Below, piece by piece: positions 8,105-16,068 of a stretch of DNA of 22,686 nucleotides (its first letter is position 1; each line of letters starts with the position of its first letter). Source of the stretch: JADHUC01 sp964617665. GTDB lineage: Bacteria; Planctomycetota; Planctomycetia; Pirellulales; Pirellulaceae. A program made the translations under genes and the position numbers. The notes beneath the pieces were generated by a model that made no database searches, had not been told where the DNA came from, and saw nothing but the letters and a program-made list of their open reading frames with translations. The stretch is from NCBI GenBank assembly GCA_964617665.1, contig CAZUAH010000201.1:1-22686 (forward strand). The letters are read 5' to 3'.

Positions 8105-9802
8105 TCAGCCCTTCCTGGTCCGATCGCGGATGGCGATCAGCTCTTTCATCACACGGTCCAGCTTGCCACCGAACTGCGTCGTGCCGAAGGCATCGTGCAG
8201 CGTGCGGTACAACGTGTACAGTTCCGCATACACCTTGGCCGCCGCTTTGTTGGGTCGATAGACGGTCGACTTGACGCCTGTCATTTTTCGTTGTGCTTGT
8301 TCCGTCGATTTGTACGCCCCGCCGACAACGGCGCCAAAAATGGCCGCACCCAACGCGCACGTCTGGGCCGAACGGCTGATCTTCATCGGTCGATTACAGA
8401 CGTCCGCGTAGATCTGCATGACGAAGGGATTCTTTTCGGCGATGCCGCCGCAATTGACCACTTCCTTCACCTTCACGCCGTACTCTTCGAACCGGTTGAT
8501 TATCGTCAGCGCGCCAAATGCCGTCGATTCGACCAGCGCCCGGTAGATCTCCGGCGCTGTTGTATGCAGCGTCTGACCGACGAGGAGGCCAGACAGCAGC
8601 GGATCGACCAGAATCGTGCGATTACCGTTGTTCCAGTCAAGAGCCACGAGGCCACTTTCGCCAGGACGCAGCTTATCGGCGATTCGCGTAAGGTTGGCGT
8701 GCGGATCTCCTTTGGCCGTGAATTCGGCGGGCGCGAGGTATTTCACGAACCAGTTAAAGATGTCGCCTACAGCCGACTGCCCAGCCTCCAGCCCGTACAT
8801 GCCGGGAATGATGGAGCCGGGTACAATGCCGCACAGACCGGGGATATCCGGCAATGGCTTGTCCATCGGGGCGACCATCATGTCGCATGTGCTGGTGCCA
8901 ATGATCTTGACCAGCGTTCCAGGTTTGATGCCGGACCCAACGGCGCCCATGTGAGCGTCGAATGCACCAACGGCAACCGCGACGCCCGGAGGCAAGCCGA
9001 CCTTCGCAGCGATGTCCGCGGTCAGTTCGCCGGCTTTCCGATCCGCCGGAACGGCCGGCATACCGTAGTGGTCTCGAACTGTGCCCAAGCCGGCTTCAAG
9101 CCCCTGCAGAAATCGTTTGCTTGGCAACCCGCCCCAATCTTCGTGGTACATCGCTTTGTGACCGGCAGCACAGATGCCGCGCGGTAACGTGTCCGGATCA
9201 AGGTTGCCGGTGATAAACGCTGGCACAAAGTCGGCAAGTTCGACCCAGGCATAAGCCGCATCGAAGACCTTCGGAGCCGTACGTTTGCAGTGCAGGATCT
9301 TCGACCAGTACCATTCACTGCTGTAGGTGCCGCCACACTTGGCAAGATACCCGCCCCGCCCGCGCGCGGCCCGTTCGGTGATCTCGGCGGCCTCGGCATG
9401 GCCGGTGTGGTCCTTCCAGAGCCACGCGTGGGCCGCCAGGTTCTTCTTGAACGCCGGTTTCAATGCAAGCGGCATACCATCGCGATCCACCGGGATTGGT
9501 GTTGACCCTGTCGTGTCGACGCCGATACCGACCACCAACTCCGGACGAAAACCGCGTTTCTTGCTCGCAGCCTTTACGGCTTTGCTGACCGATGCATAGA
9601 AACCGTCGATGTAATCGGCCGGATTCTGCCGAGCCAGATTGGGGTCCTTTGAATCGAGCAGAATTCCGGCATCGCCGCTTGGATAATCGTAGACGTGCGA
9701 GGCCACCTCGCTGCCGTCCGCCACATCGACGATCAACGCCCGCACGCTGTTCGTCCCGTAATCCACACCGATCGCAAAACGTCTGTCTTTTGATTTAGCC
9801 AT
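8105..9802 (-). CDS. araB: ribulokinase
   Basis: The called protein has 565 residues, against 566 in E. coli AraB. It phosphorylates L-ribulose with ATP to L-ribulose 5-phosphate. It is a FGGY-family kinase: the N-terminal phosphate-binding motif is GVDYGTNSVRAL; GVDTTGSTPIPVD, LWKDHT, GGTYSSEWYWSKILH and AGHKAMYHEDWGGLP match AraB-specific blocks; the C-terminal FGGY domain has GAFDAHMGAVGSG, KIIGTSTCD, GLEAGQSAVGD and CGGIAEKNPFVMQIYAD. These point to ribulokinase rather than xylulokinase or glycerol kinase. The start at 9802 is preceded by GGAGAAAG; 18 further codons upstream are open but not conserved. It follows the phosphatase gene by 75 bases and precedes araD by five. No araA isomerase gene is in the window. 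Confidence 0.95.
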   Translation of the reverse strand: MAKSKDRRFAIGVDYGTNSVRALIVDVADGSEVASHVYDYPSGDAGILLDSKDPNLARQNPADYIDGFYASVSKAVKAASKKRGFRPELVVGIGVDTTGSTPIPVDRDGMPLALKPAFKKNLAAHAWLWKDHTGHAEAAEITERAARGRGGYLAKCGGTYSSEWYWSKILHCKRTAPKVFDAAYAWVELADFVPAFITGNLDPDTLPRGICAAGHKAMYHEDWGGLPSKRFLQGLEAGLGTVRDHYGMPAVPADRKAGELTADIAAKVGLPPGVAVAVGAFDAHMGAVGSGIKPGTLVKIIGTSTCDMMVAPMDKPLPDIPGLCGIVPGSIIPGMYGLEAGQSAVGDIFNWFVKYLAPAEFTAKGDPHANLTRIADKLRPGESGLVALDWNNGNRTILVDPLLSGLLVGQTLHTTAPEIYRALVESTAFGALTIINRFEEYGVKVKEVVNCGGIAEKNPFVMQIYADVCNRPMKISRSAQTCALGAAIFGAVVGGAYKSTEQAQRKMTGVKSTVYRPNKAAAKVYAELYTLYRTLHDAFGTTQFGGKLDRVMKELIAIRDRTRKG

Positions 9803-9877
9803 GTTTTCTTTCTCCGTGCCCCGAGAGACCCAGATTTGACCTGATTCTGCGCACAATGCAATCCCCGACGCGGTTGG

Positions 9878-10888
9878 CTACTGAAGCCCGTGTTTGGCGA
9901 GTGCGGCCTGAAGCGCTGGTTCGACGTGTCCACGGATGGCCTCGTTCGCGTAGCCGATCCAAGTGACGTTTGTTTCGAGATCGAGCGGACAGTCCAGAGA
10001 CGCACCGGTCGCGTCGGTAATGGTGACACCAGCTTCTTCGGCGATCAGCTTTGTGCAAATATCGTACGGATGGCAACACAAACCGAGCGGCTCGCCGCGT
10101 TCCGCCAAGACTTTCTTAAGTAGCGGCCTAAGGTCGGCGATGAATCGGTCTTGTCCAGCGATCAATCCGTACAATTGGCCGCCAGTACTGGTGTACTGAT
10201 CCTCGAAAGCCTGCGCCTTGCCTTCCGTCGGAGTCCCAAGCACTGCGCGAATCACATCCTCGTCGATCACCGCCAACACATCGCGCGCACCGGGAAAGAA
10301 CCGAGTGATAACGAAATAACCTTGTTCGATCGTCTTCGCACGAGAAGGCGTTAGCGGCAGTTCTCTGCGTTCACCCGTCAGCCTGTTAATGCGTTCGGCT
10401 TTCGGAGCCTCGCCGCGCACGGCCCACACTTGATCGAATAGAAACTGTTTCACGAGCGGAATCTCGGTCTGGACCGCAAGTTCGACATCTTTCAGGCTGG
10501 TATCCGGGCCACGGTTGGGAGCAACGCCCGTCAGGATCCAAGCACTGCGTTTCTGGTACATGATGCAACGAGTCCCGTCGATCGGATCGACGATGACTTG
10601 CCAGCAAGCGTCCTCTTCACGCGCACCGGTTGGCAGTATCCGTCGTCCGTCCTCTAGACCTTCAGCAATCAAGACGATCGGCTCTTGCAGCGTCAACTCG
10701 TTTTCAAAGAATGATACCAGCTCGTCTTCACTAACGCGGTCAATGGCGAAGATCGTATCGCCTTGTTTGTCGTCTTCCGCCTCGGACAATTCGCTCGTCG
10801 TTTGCGATTCGCATGCCTGGACCACGCGTTTGCAGATCCGGTCGTGAAGTTCACGAATGGTCTCCAGCATTTCATGCGCCACGGTCAC
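9878..10888 (-). CDS. inositol-monophosphatase-family phosphatase
   Basis: A 336-residue cytoplasmic protein if translation starts at GTG 10888. GGAG, overlapping the ackA stop codon (TAGGAG), lies ten bases upstream. ATG 10870 is the alternative start, giving 330 residues. The family metal motif is DPIDGT at 101-106, Glu76 (LIAEGL) may be a further metal ligand, and HPYDICTKLIAEEAG near the C-terminus corresponds to the second family motif with its Asp. The family hydrolyses inositol, sugar or nucleotide monophosphates using magnesium. The stretch after DPIDGT (RCIMYQKRSAWILTGVAPNRG) is unlike typical inositol monophosphatases, so the substrate cannot be named. Position between ackA and araB suggests a sugar phosphate. 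Confidence 0.85.
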   Translation of the reverse strand: MTVAHEMLETIRELHDRICKRVVQACESQTTSELSEAEDDKQGDTIFAIDRVSEDELVSFFENELTLQEPIVLIAEGLEDGRRILPTGAREEDACWQVIVDPIDGTRCIMYQKRSAWILTGVAPNRGPDTSLKDVELAVQTEIPLVKQFLFDQVWAVRGEAPKAERINRLTGERRELPLTPSRAKTIEQGYFVITRFFPGARDVLAVIDEDVIRAVLGTPTEGKAQAFEDQYTSTGGQLYGLIAGQDRFIADLRPLLKKVLAERGEPLGLCCHPYDICTKLIAEEAGVTITDATGASLDCPLDLETNVTWIGYANEAIRGHVEPALQAALAKHGLQ

Positions 10889-10901
10889 GGCTCGGTTACT
10901 C

Positions 10902-12107
10902 CTAACGTTGCTGAATGCAGTCGACAGTCTGCTCGGCGATTTCGAGTTCTTCATCAGTGGGAACGACGAGGACTTTGACAGGACTGTTGTCGGATTGGAT
11001 TTCGAACACGTCGTCCAATTGCTGCGAATTGCTGTCCGGATCAATCGCAATCCCCAGGTTCTCAAGTCCTTCACAAGCGCGAGCGCGGATCAGCGGCGAG
11101 TTTTCACCGATTCCCGCCGTGAACACCAACGCATCGACGTGGCCCAATACGGCATAGTAAGCGCCGATGTACTTCTTCGTGCGGTGCGCGTACATGTCGA
11201 CCGCCAATTGGGCCGCTTCATCGCCAGATTCGGCTCGTTGTTCGATAACGCGCATGTCGTTCTCGCCGCAGATTCCCTTTAAACCGCTTTCCTTATTCAA
11301 CATGGCTTCGATATGTTCGTTGGACCAGCCACTCAGACGCGCGACATGAAAGACGATGGCCGGATCCAAGTCGCCGCAACGCGTTCCCATGATCAGGCCC
11401 GCTAGTGGCGTCATGCCCATGGACGTATCAATGCTCTTGCCTTGGCGGATGGCGCCGGCGCTGGCGCCGCTGCCCAAGTGAAGGATGATCAGATTCAATG
11501 AATCGAACGGGCGATCAAGATGCTGGGCCGCACGTTTGGCGACGCAATGAATTGACGTCCCGTGAAAGCCGTATTGGCGGACGTGGTACGATCGGTACAG
11601 CTCGCGCGGAACGGCGTAGTGATAGACGTGCGGTGGGATCGTGTGGTGAAACGCGGTATCGAACACGGCCACTTGCGGCACGCCGGGGAAACTCGCCAAC
11701 GCCAATTCCATACCGGCGACCATCACCGGATTGTGCAACGGTGCAAGCGGCGTCAGCCCTCGGATCGTCTCCAGAACAGCGTCGTCGACCAGAGTAGGCT
11801 CCCGAAACGCCTCGCCGCCGTGTGCTAGGCGATGCCCTATGCCGTACAACTCACTTGGATCCTGATATGCCTTCGTTTGTTGCAGTATCGCGCCGATTCG
11901 GTCCATTCCCTGCCGATGATCGGCGACGGGTGTTTCGTCGACGATTTCGTCAAATTCGTTCCCGCCGTTTTGACAACGATGGCCAAGGCGGCTCTCGGAT
12001 TCGCCGATCCGTTCCAACAATCCCGTTGCCAACGTGGCGCGCTCGCGCATGTCGAACAATTCATACTTGATCGAGGAGCTTCCAAAGTTGAAAACCAGAA
12101 CCTTCAT
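10902..12107 (-). CDS. ackA: acetate kinase
   Basis: A 401-residue enzyme of the ASKHA fold that interconverts acetyl phosphate plus ADP with acetate plus ATP in the cytoplasm. Family blocks are clear: KVLVFNFGSSSIKY at the N-terminus, GHRLAHGGEAF (91-101), VFDTAFHHTIP (148-158), YGFHGTSI (179-186), MGMTPLAGLIMGTRCGDLDPA, and GIGENSPLIRARACEGL near the C-terminus. The second His of the usual FHGTSH block is Ile here (residue 186); the catalytic-block His182 is present. The ATG overlaps the pta stop codon by one base (TAATG), which indicates translational coupling. The stop codon overlaps the ribosome binding site of the next gene. It forms the acetate-overflow or acetyl-phosphate pathway together with Pta. 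Confidence 0.95.
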   Translation of the reverse strand: MKVLVFNFGSSSIKYELFDMRERATLATGLLERIGESESRLGHRCQNGGNEFDEIVDETPVADHRQGMDRIGAILQQTKAYQDPSELYGIGHRLAHGGEAFREPTLVDDAVLETIRGLTPLAPLHNPVMVAGMELALASFPGVPQVAVFDTAFHHTIPPHVYHYAVPRELYRSYHVRQYGFHGTSIHCVAKRAAQHLDRPFDSLNLIILHLGSGASAGAIRQGKSIDTSMGMTPLAGLIMGTRCGDLDPAIVFHVARLSGWSNEHIEAMLNKESGLKGICGENDMRVIEQRAESGDEAAQLAVDMYAHRTKKYIGAYYAVLGHVDALVFTAGIGENSPLIRARACEGLENLGIAIDPDSNSQQLDDVFEIQSDNSPVKVLVVPTDEELEIAEQTVDCIQQR

Positions 12108-14203
12108 TACGAACCTTTAGCGGATTGAGCTTGAATAGCAGTAATTGCCACGGTGTTCACGATGTCAGGAACGGTGCAACCACGGCTTAGATCGTTGACG
12201 GGCTTTTTCAAACCTTGCAGCACTGGCCCGATGGCCACCGCACCGGACGAGCGTTGCACGGCCTTGTACGTATTGTTACCGGTGTTCAAATCAGGAAAAA
12301 CAAGCACGGTCGCTCGTCCAGCCACTTCGCTGCCCGGCATCTTCTTCTTCGCGACACTTGCGTCAACAGCCGCGTCGTATTGAATTGGGCCGTCGACCTT
12401 CAGGTCGGGACGCAATTCGCGGAACAATCGCGTCGCTTCTCTGACCTTGTCCACGTCCTCACCTATGCCCGACTTACCGCTCGAGTAAGACAACATGGCG
12501 ACTAGCGGATCGACCCCGAACATTTGGGCCGTCTCGGCCGAGCTGATGGCGATGTCGGCCAATTGCGGCGGTGTCGGGTTGGGGATGATCGCACAATCGC
12601 CGTACACCAGGACGTGGTCCTCCAGGCACATGAAGAAGACACTGGAAACAATCGAGCACCCTGGACGTGTCTTGATGAACTCGAACGACGGCCGGATGGT
12701 ATGAGCCGTCGTATGCGCCGCACCTGAAACCATCGCATCGACCAAGCCCCTGTACACCATCATCGTACCGAAGTAACTGACGTCGCGCATCGCGTCGTGG
12801 GCCACGTCCTCAGCGATTCCCTTGTGTTGCCGCAGCTCGAAGTAGGTTTGCGCGAATTCATCGTGCAAATCCGAGTGGTTCGGATCAATTATATTCGCGC
12901 CTTCCAGATCCACACCGAGCGATGAGATCTTCTCGCGGATCTCTGCTTCGGCACCCAATAGCGTGACATCGACGACCTCGCGCCGCAACAAGATTTCGCT
13001 GGCTCGCAGGATGCGTCCGTCAATGCCTTCGGGCAATACGATATGCTGACGCGACGCTTTGGCCCGTTCGATCAATTCGTATTCGAACATCAATGGCGTG
13101 ATTCGATCCGAACGCGAGACGGAGATCCGCTGCTCCAGTTCGGGCAGGTCGACGCTGGATTCAAACACGCCCAACGCCGAGGCGATCTTGCGATCGTTTT
13201 CCGGCGTAATCAGAGCATTCACGTCGTCGATTCGCGTCGCGGTTTCGAAGGTGTCCGTGGGAACGCTGATCACGGGTACTACCGACCGCCCGAAGCCTTC
13301 GATCAACTGCTGGAGTTGCGGCGCCAAGTCCAATCCGCCGGTCAAGATGATGCCCGCGATGATGGGATAGCTGTCCGAGAAGACTGTGGCAAGACTGCCG
13401 AGCACGATATCCGCTCGATCACCCGGCGTTATGACAAGCGTTCCTTCCTGGATGTGGTCCAGGAAGTTTGGCAGGTGCATGGCCGCAACCTTGTACTGAC
13501 GCACCTCGCGTTTCATCTGGTCGTCGGCGCTTTGCAGGCATTGGCCACCCAACTCGTGGGCAATTTCGCCGACGGTGGGCTTGTTGAGGACCTCGACCTT
13601 AGGCAGAACATAGATTGGATCCTCGTGCGGCCACGCAGCAACGAGCCGTTCACGCACCTCGTCGACAATCTCCGACTCGACGCGATTGACTACCGTCGCC
13701 GCGATCTCGCATCCCTCGTCCTCGAACGCCTCGCGCGCGGCGTTAACGAATGCGATCACTTCTTCCCTGGTTTTTGCACGACCGTTGGCGGTGATCAGAA
13801 CGGGGCAGCCCAAGTGGTTGGCCACCTGGGCGTTAAAATCGAATTCGAACGCAGCTGCGACGCCGGTGAAATCCGTTCCTTCGCACACGATGAAATCGCA
13901 TTGCTGTTCAAGAGCCTTGTATTTCGCCAGGATGGTCTCCAACAGTTCATCCATTCGACCGCTGGCAGTCAGATGCCGTGCGTCTTCGTGCGTTGCTGCG
14001 TACAACGATTCGTATGGCATGGGCAGACCGTACCGACGACGGACCAGTTCGATGTCGTTATCAGGCTCGTCACTCGCGCGAATCACGGGTCGAAAGAAGC
14101 CGATCTTCTGGATTCGACGCGACAAGAGCTCAATGACGCCCAATGCAACCAGCGATTTGCTGCTCCGCGGCTCGGTCGATGCGATGTATAGATTGTTTGC
14201 CAT
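12107..14203 (-). CDS. pta: phosphate acetyltransferase, long type
   Basis: A 698-residue enzyme that interconverts acetyl-CoA plus phosphate with acetyl phosphate plus CoA. It has the three-part architecture of E. coli Pta (714 residues): an N-terminal BioD-like P-loop-fold domain (about 1-210, LYIASTEPRSSKSLVALG), a central DRTGG domain (about 215-330), and the C-terminal PTA/PTB catalytic domain (about 370-690) with VLPEGIDGRILRASEILLRR, VSGAAHTTAHTIRPSFEFIK, DCAIIPNPTPPQLADIAISS, SYSSGKSGIGEDVDKVREA and GPIQYDAAVD. It is the first gene of the proposed six-gene run, with a possible extended -10 promoter 113 bases upstream. It overlaps ackA by one base. Confidence 0.95.
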   Translation of the reverse strand: MANNLYIASTEPRSSKSLVALGVIELLSRRIQKIGFFRPVIRASDEPDNDIELVRRRYGLPMPYESLYAATHEDARHLTASGRMDELLETILAKYKALEQQCDFIVCEGTDFTGVAAAFEFDFNAQVANHLGCPVLITANGRAKTREEVIAFVNAAREAFEDEGCEIAATVVNRVESEIVDEVRERLVAAWPHEDPIYVLPKVEVLNKPTVGEIAHELGGQCLQSADDQMKREVRQYKVAAMHLPNFLDHIQEGTLVITPGDRADIVLGSLATVFSDSYPIIAGIILTGGLDLAPQLQQLIEGFGRSVVPVISVPTDTFETATRIDDVNALITPENDRKIASALGVFESSVDLPELEQRISVSRSDRITPLMFEYELIERAKASRQHIVLPEGIDGRILRASEILLRREVVDVTLLGAEAEIREKISSLGVDLEGANIIDPNHSDLHDEFAQTYFELRQHKGIAEDVAHDAMRDVSYFGTMMVYRGLVDAMVSGAAHTTAHTIRPSFEFIKTRPGCSIVSSVFFMCLEDHVLVYGDCAIIPNPTPPQLADIAISSAETAQMFGVDPLVAMLSYSSGKSGIGEDVDKVREATRLFRELRPDLKVDGPIQYDAAVDASVAKKKMPGSEVAGRATVLVFPDLNTGNNTYKAVQRSSGAVAIGPVLQGLKKPVNDLSRGCTVPDIVNTVAITAIQAQSAKGS

Positions 14204-14315
14204 AGTTTTCGTCGAGTCTTCTTGGTACTACGGACTTCGAAGTCGGGCTCGAGTCTTCGAATGGTTCAGAAGTAGGCCCTGCAGGAATGCCAGCGCTGTC
14301 TTTGGGGCCCCGGTT

Positions 14316-14344
14316 AGCATACCATGACAACGCCGATCCGAAAG
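14316..14344 (-). promoter_or_regulatory. possible extended -10 promoter for pta
   Basis: On the minus strand TGGTATGCT (14324-14316) fits an extended -10 element (TGn followed by TATGCT). Near the expected -35 position only a weak TTTCGG-like hexamer is found. A transcript from here would have a leader of about 105 bases. This is a visual match only. Confidence 0.3.
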
Positions 14345-14408
14345 GGAGCGTTCCGCTGAAGACTCCCGTGTGAACGTACGAGTCCCGCCCCGCAGGACTT
14401 TGTAGTCC
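14344..14408. other. hairpin-rich intergenic segment
   Basis: The segment between the DMFase-like gene and pta holds gggag/ctccc (14344-14348 with 14363-14367) and three copies of one arm: agtcc (14381-14385), ggact (14395-14399) and agtcc (14404-14408). The middle arm can pair with either neighbour but not both. It could be a weak terminator or a switch. No T-run follows on the minus strand. Confidence 0.4.
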
Positions 14409-14436
14409 GTCAGGTTCAACAAGACCGTCTGCTACA

Positions 14437-16008
14437 TCAGCTCGAGTCGCCCCGGATGGCTCGTTTCAGCAAGTTGTGCGTGATCGTTTGGACGCGTTCA
14501 TCGGGGCCGTGTGGGCGGCTCCAGTGAGACCAGGGGATCATGTGACCCGGTGGACGGGACAAATCCTGACACCAGAAGATTGTCGCGGCGTTGAACACGA
14601 AGTTGTTCTTGGGACCGGGATAGATTGTGGCCGTCCAGTGCTGTGGGTTCACGCCGCCTTGCAGCGCGGTGCCTTCGGCCACAATCTCAAGGCCCGGTAT
14701 GTCGGTGGGCGGGTCTCCGTGGTACTCCCAACCGATCAGCCCTGGAATAGAGTCTCCCTTTTTCATGCCGGTATTCTCGAACATCCAGTGATCCGGCTTG
14801 GTAACGATCCAATCGCCGCCGCCGTTGACCGGCGAGACGTTTCGTGCGCCCATCAAGTAGCCTTCGTCGGGGCCGCGATGCGGAAACGGACCATGTTCCT
14901 TGTGGCGTTTCTCGGCGTACTGATATTTGCCGCCGTACGGTCCGCCGCGGAAGATGATCCGCTTTGGCCGACCTTCACTGCTTTCGCGAAACGGACTGAC
15001 CCAACAGACGGAGTTGCCGGAGAAGAACAGCAGGTTGACGCCCGCCTCTCGCATCTTCACGACGCTGTTGTACTGGCGGATGTCCCAATACTCGTCGTGC
15101 CCAATACTCAAGAAGGCCTTGCACTTGAGCCCGTGGTCTGGGGTGATCATGTCGGCGTTCGAGCAATACGTAACGTCGTACCCATGCTGCTCCAGCCAGT
15201 AAGCAAAGGGAAACTCGAAGCATAACCACTCGCCGGAACCCATCGACTGCGGGTTCTCGTAGATCTGTGCGTACTTGGCGTATGGACGGTCGAAGCTCAC
15301 GTCGGCCCACGGCCCCTGATTGCCTTTCGGGTGCGTGTACACCGAGTAGTTGTCCGGCCAGCGGTTGTACGCCTGCCAGGTATTGTCGCTGCATTGAAGC
15401 AGAATATCCGCAGGCCGGCTGTCGCGGACGATGAACACCACGTAGCTCTGCCACGCGGCCTTCGTCGGATCCCCAGTCAACAGCGTGAGCCGGCCAAGAT
15501 AGACACCGCTGACCCAGTCGTCCGGGATTGTCAATGTAGTAGTGGGTTCCCACTTGCACTCGATCAGCGCCCGATCATCTGGTTCAGGCGTCGGTTGCGT
15601 TTTCCCGTCGAATGGCCCCAGCTTCGTCATCAGCCGCGCCCCACGGCCGCCATAGTAGCCCGTGCGAAAAATCTCGATCTGAAATCGTTCCGGCGGGTTC
15701 GTCGAAACCATGATGTCGATCGACTCGCCCGCTTGGACGCTTTGTTTCGAGCAGTAACCCTCGATCCAAGGAGATCGAAAGCCCCGGCTGCGATCCAGCC
15801 GTACCCGTGTCAACTGCCAGTCAGTGGCCCCTTCCTTCTTGTTCTCTTCTACGATTAGCGAAGACTTGCCTGACTGAGCTCGCGATCCCGATTCCTCCAC
15901 AGACGTCTGCTGCCCGAACGATACTAACGGTACCGCAGCCAAGAAAGTGACTACGGCCCCGTGCCATAAATCACGACGCGCGAAGGTCGACAGTTTGTGT
16001 TTGCCCAT
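14437..16008 (-). CDS. secreted N,N-dimethylformamidase large-subunit-like protein
   Basis: A 523-residue protein with an N-terminal signal peptide (basic start, then GAVVTFLAAVPLVSFG, likely cut around residue 32-35). A beta-sandwich module spans about 78-195 (IEGYCSKQSVQAGESIDI, IEIFRTGYYGGRGARLM). The catalytic-type module follows, with NTWQAYNRWPDNYSVY (209-224) and FLSIGHDEYWD (299-309). The family resembles the beta (large) subunit of bacterial N,N-dimethylformamidase, an amide hydrolase with a mononuclear iron bound by two Tyr and one carboxylate. Glu306 in HDEYWD and Tyr214 or Tyr224 are candidate ligands here, not verified by alignment. GGAGG lies nine bases before the ATG. The gene follows the heparinase-like gene by 60 bases and probably shares its transcript. 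DMF itself is unlikely to be the substrate; an amide on a glycan is a guess. Confidence 0.8.
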   Translation of the reverse strand: MGKHKLSTFARRDLWHGAVVTFLAAVPLVSFGQQTSVEESGSRAQSGKSSLIVEENKKEGATDWQLTRVRLDRSRGFRSPWIEGYCSKQSVQAGESIDIMVSTNPPERFQIEIFRTGYYGGRGARLMTKLGPFDGKTQPTPEPDDRALIECKWEPTTTLTIPDDWVSGVYLGRLTLLTGDPTKAAWQSYVVFIVRDSRPADILLQCSDNTWQAYNRWPDNYSVYTHPKGNQGPWADVSFDRPYAKYAQIYENPQSMGSGEWLCFEFPFAYWLEQHGYDVTYCSNADMITPDHGLKCKAFLSIGHDEYWDIRQYNSVVKMREAGVNLLFFSGNSVCWVSPFRESSEGRPKRIIFRGGPYGGKYQYAEKRHKEHGPFPHRGPDEGYLMGARNVSPVNGGGDWIVTKPDHWMFENTGMKKGDSIPGLIGWEYHGDPPTDIPGLEIVAEGTALQGGVNPQHWTATIYPGPKNNFVFNAATIFWCQDLSRPPGHMIPWSHWSRPHGPDERVQTITHNLLKRAIRGDSS

Positions 16009-16068
16009 AACCGTTTCCTCCCTTTGTGTCTTTCGTGTTCGATGGATGCCAAGTCGAGGTGCCGTTGG

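Noticed and set aside
8100..8360. Upstream extension of araD
   Set aside because: It overlaps araB in another frame; the start at 8099 aligns with E. coli AraD and has its own ribosome binding site.
8102..9187. Plus-strand reading frame of about 361 codons opposite araB
   Set aside because: The minus-strand product is an unmistakable ribulokinase; the plus-strand translation is an antisense shadow.
13043..14191. Plus-strand reading frame of about 382 codons opposite pta
   Set aside because: Antisense shadow of a clear phosphate acetyltransferase gene.
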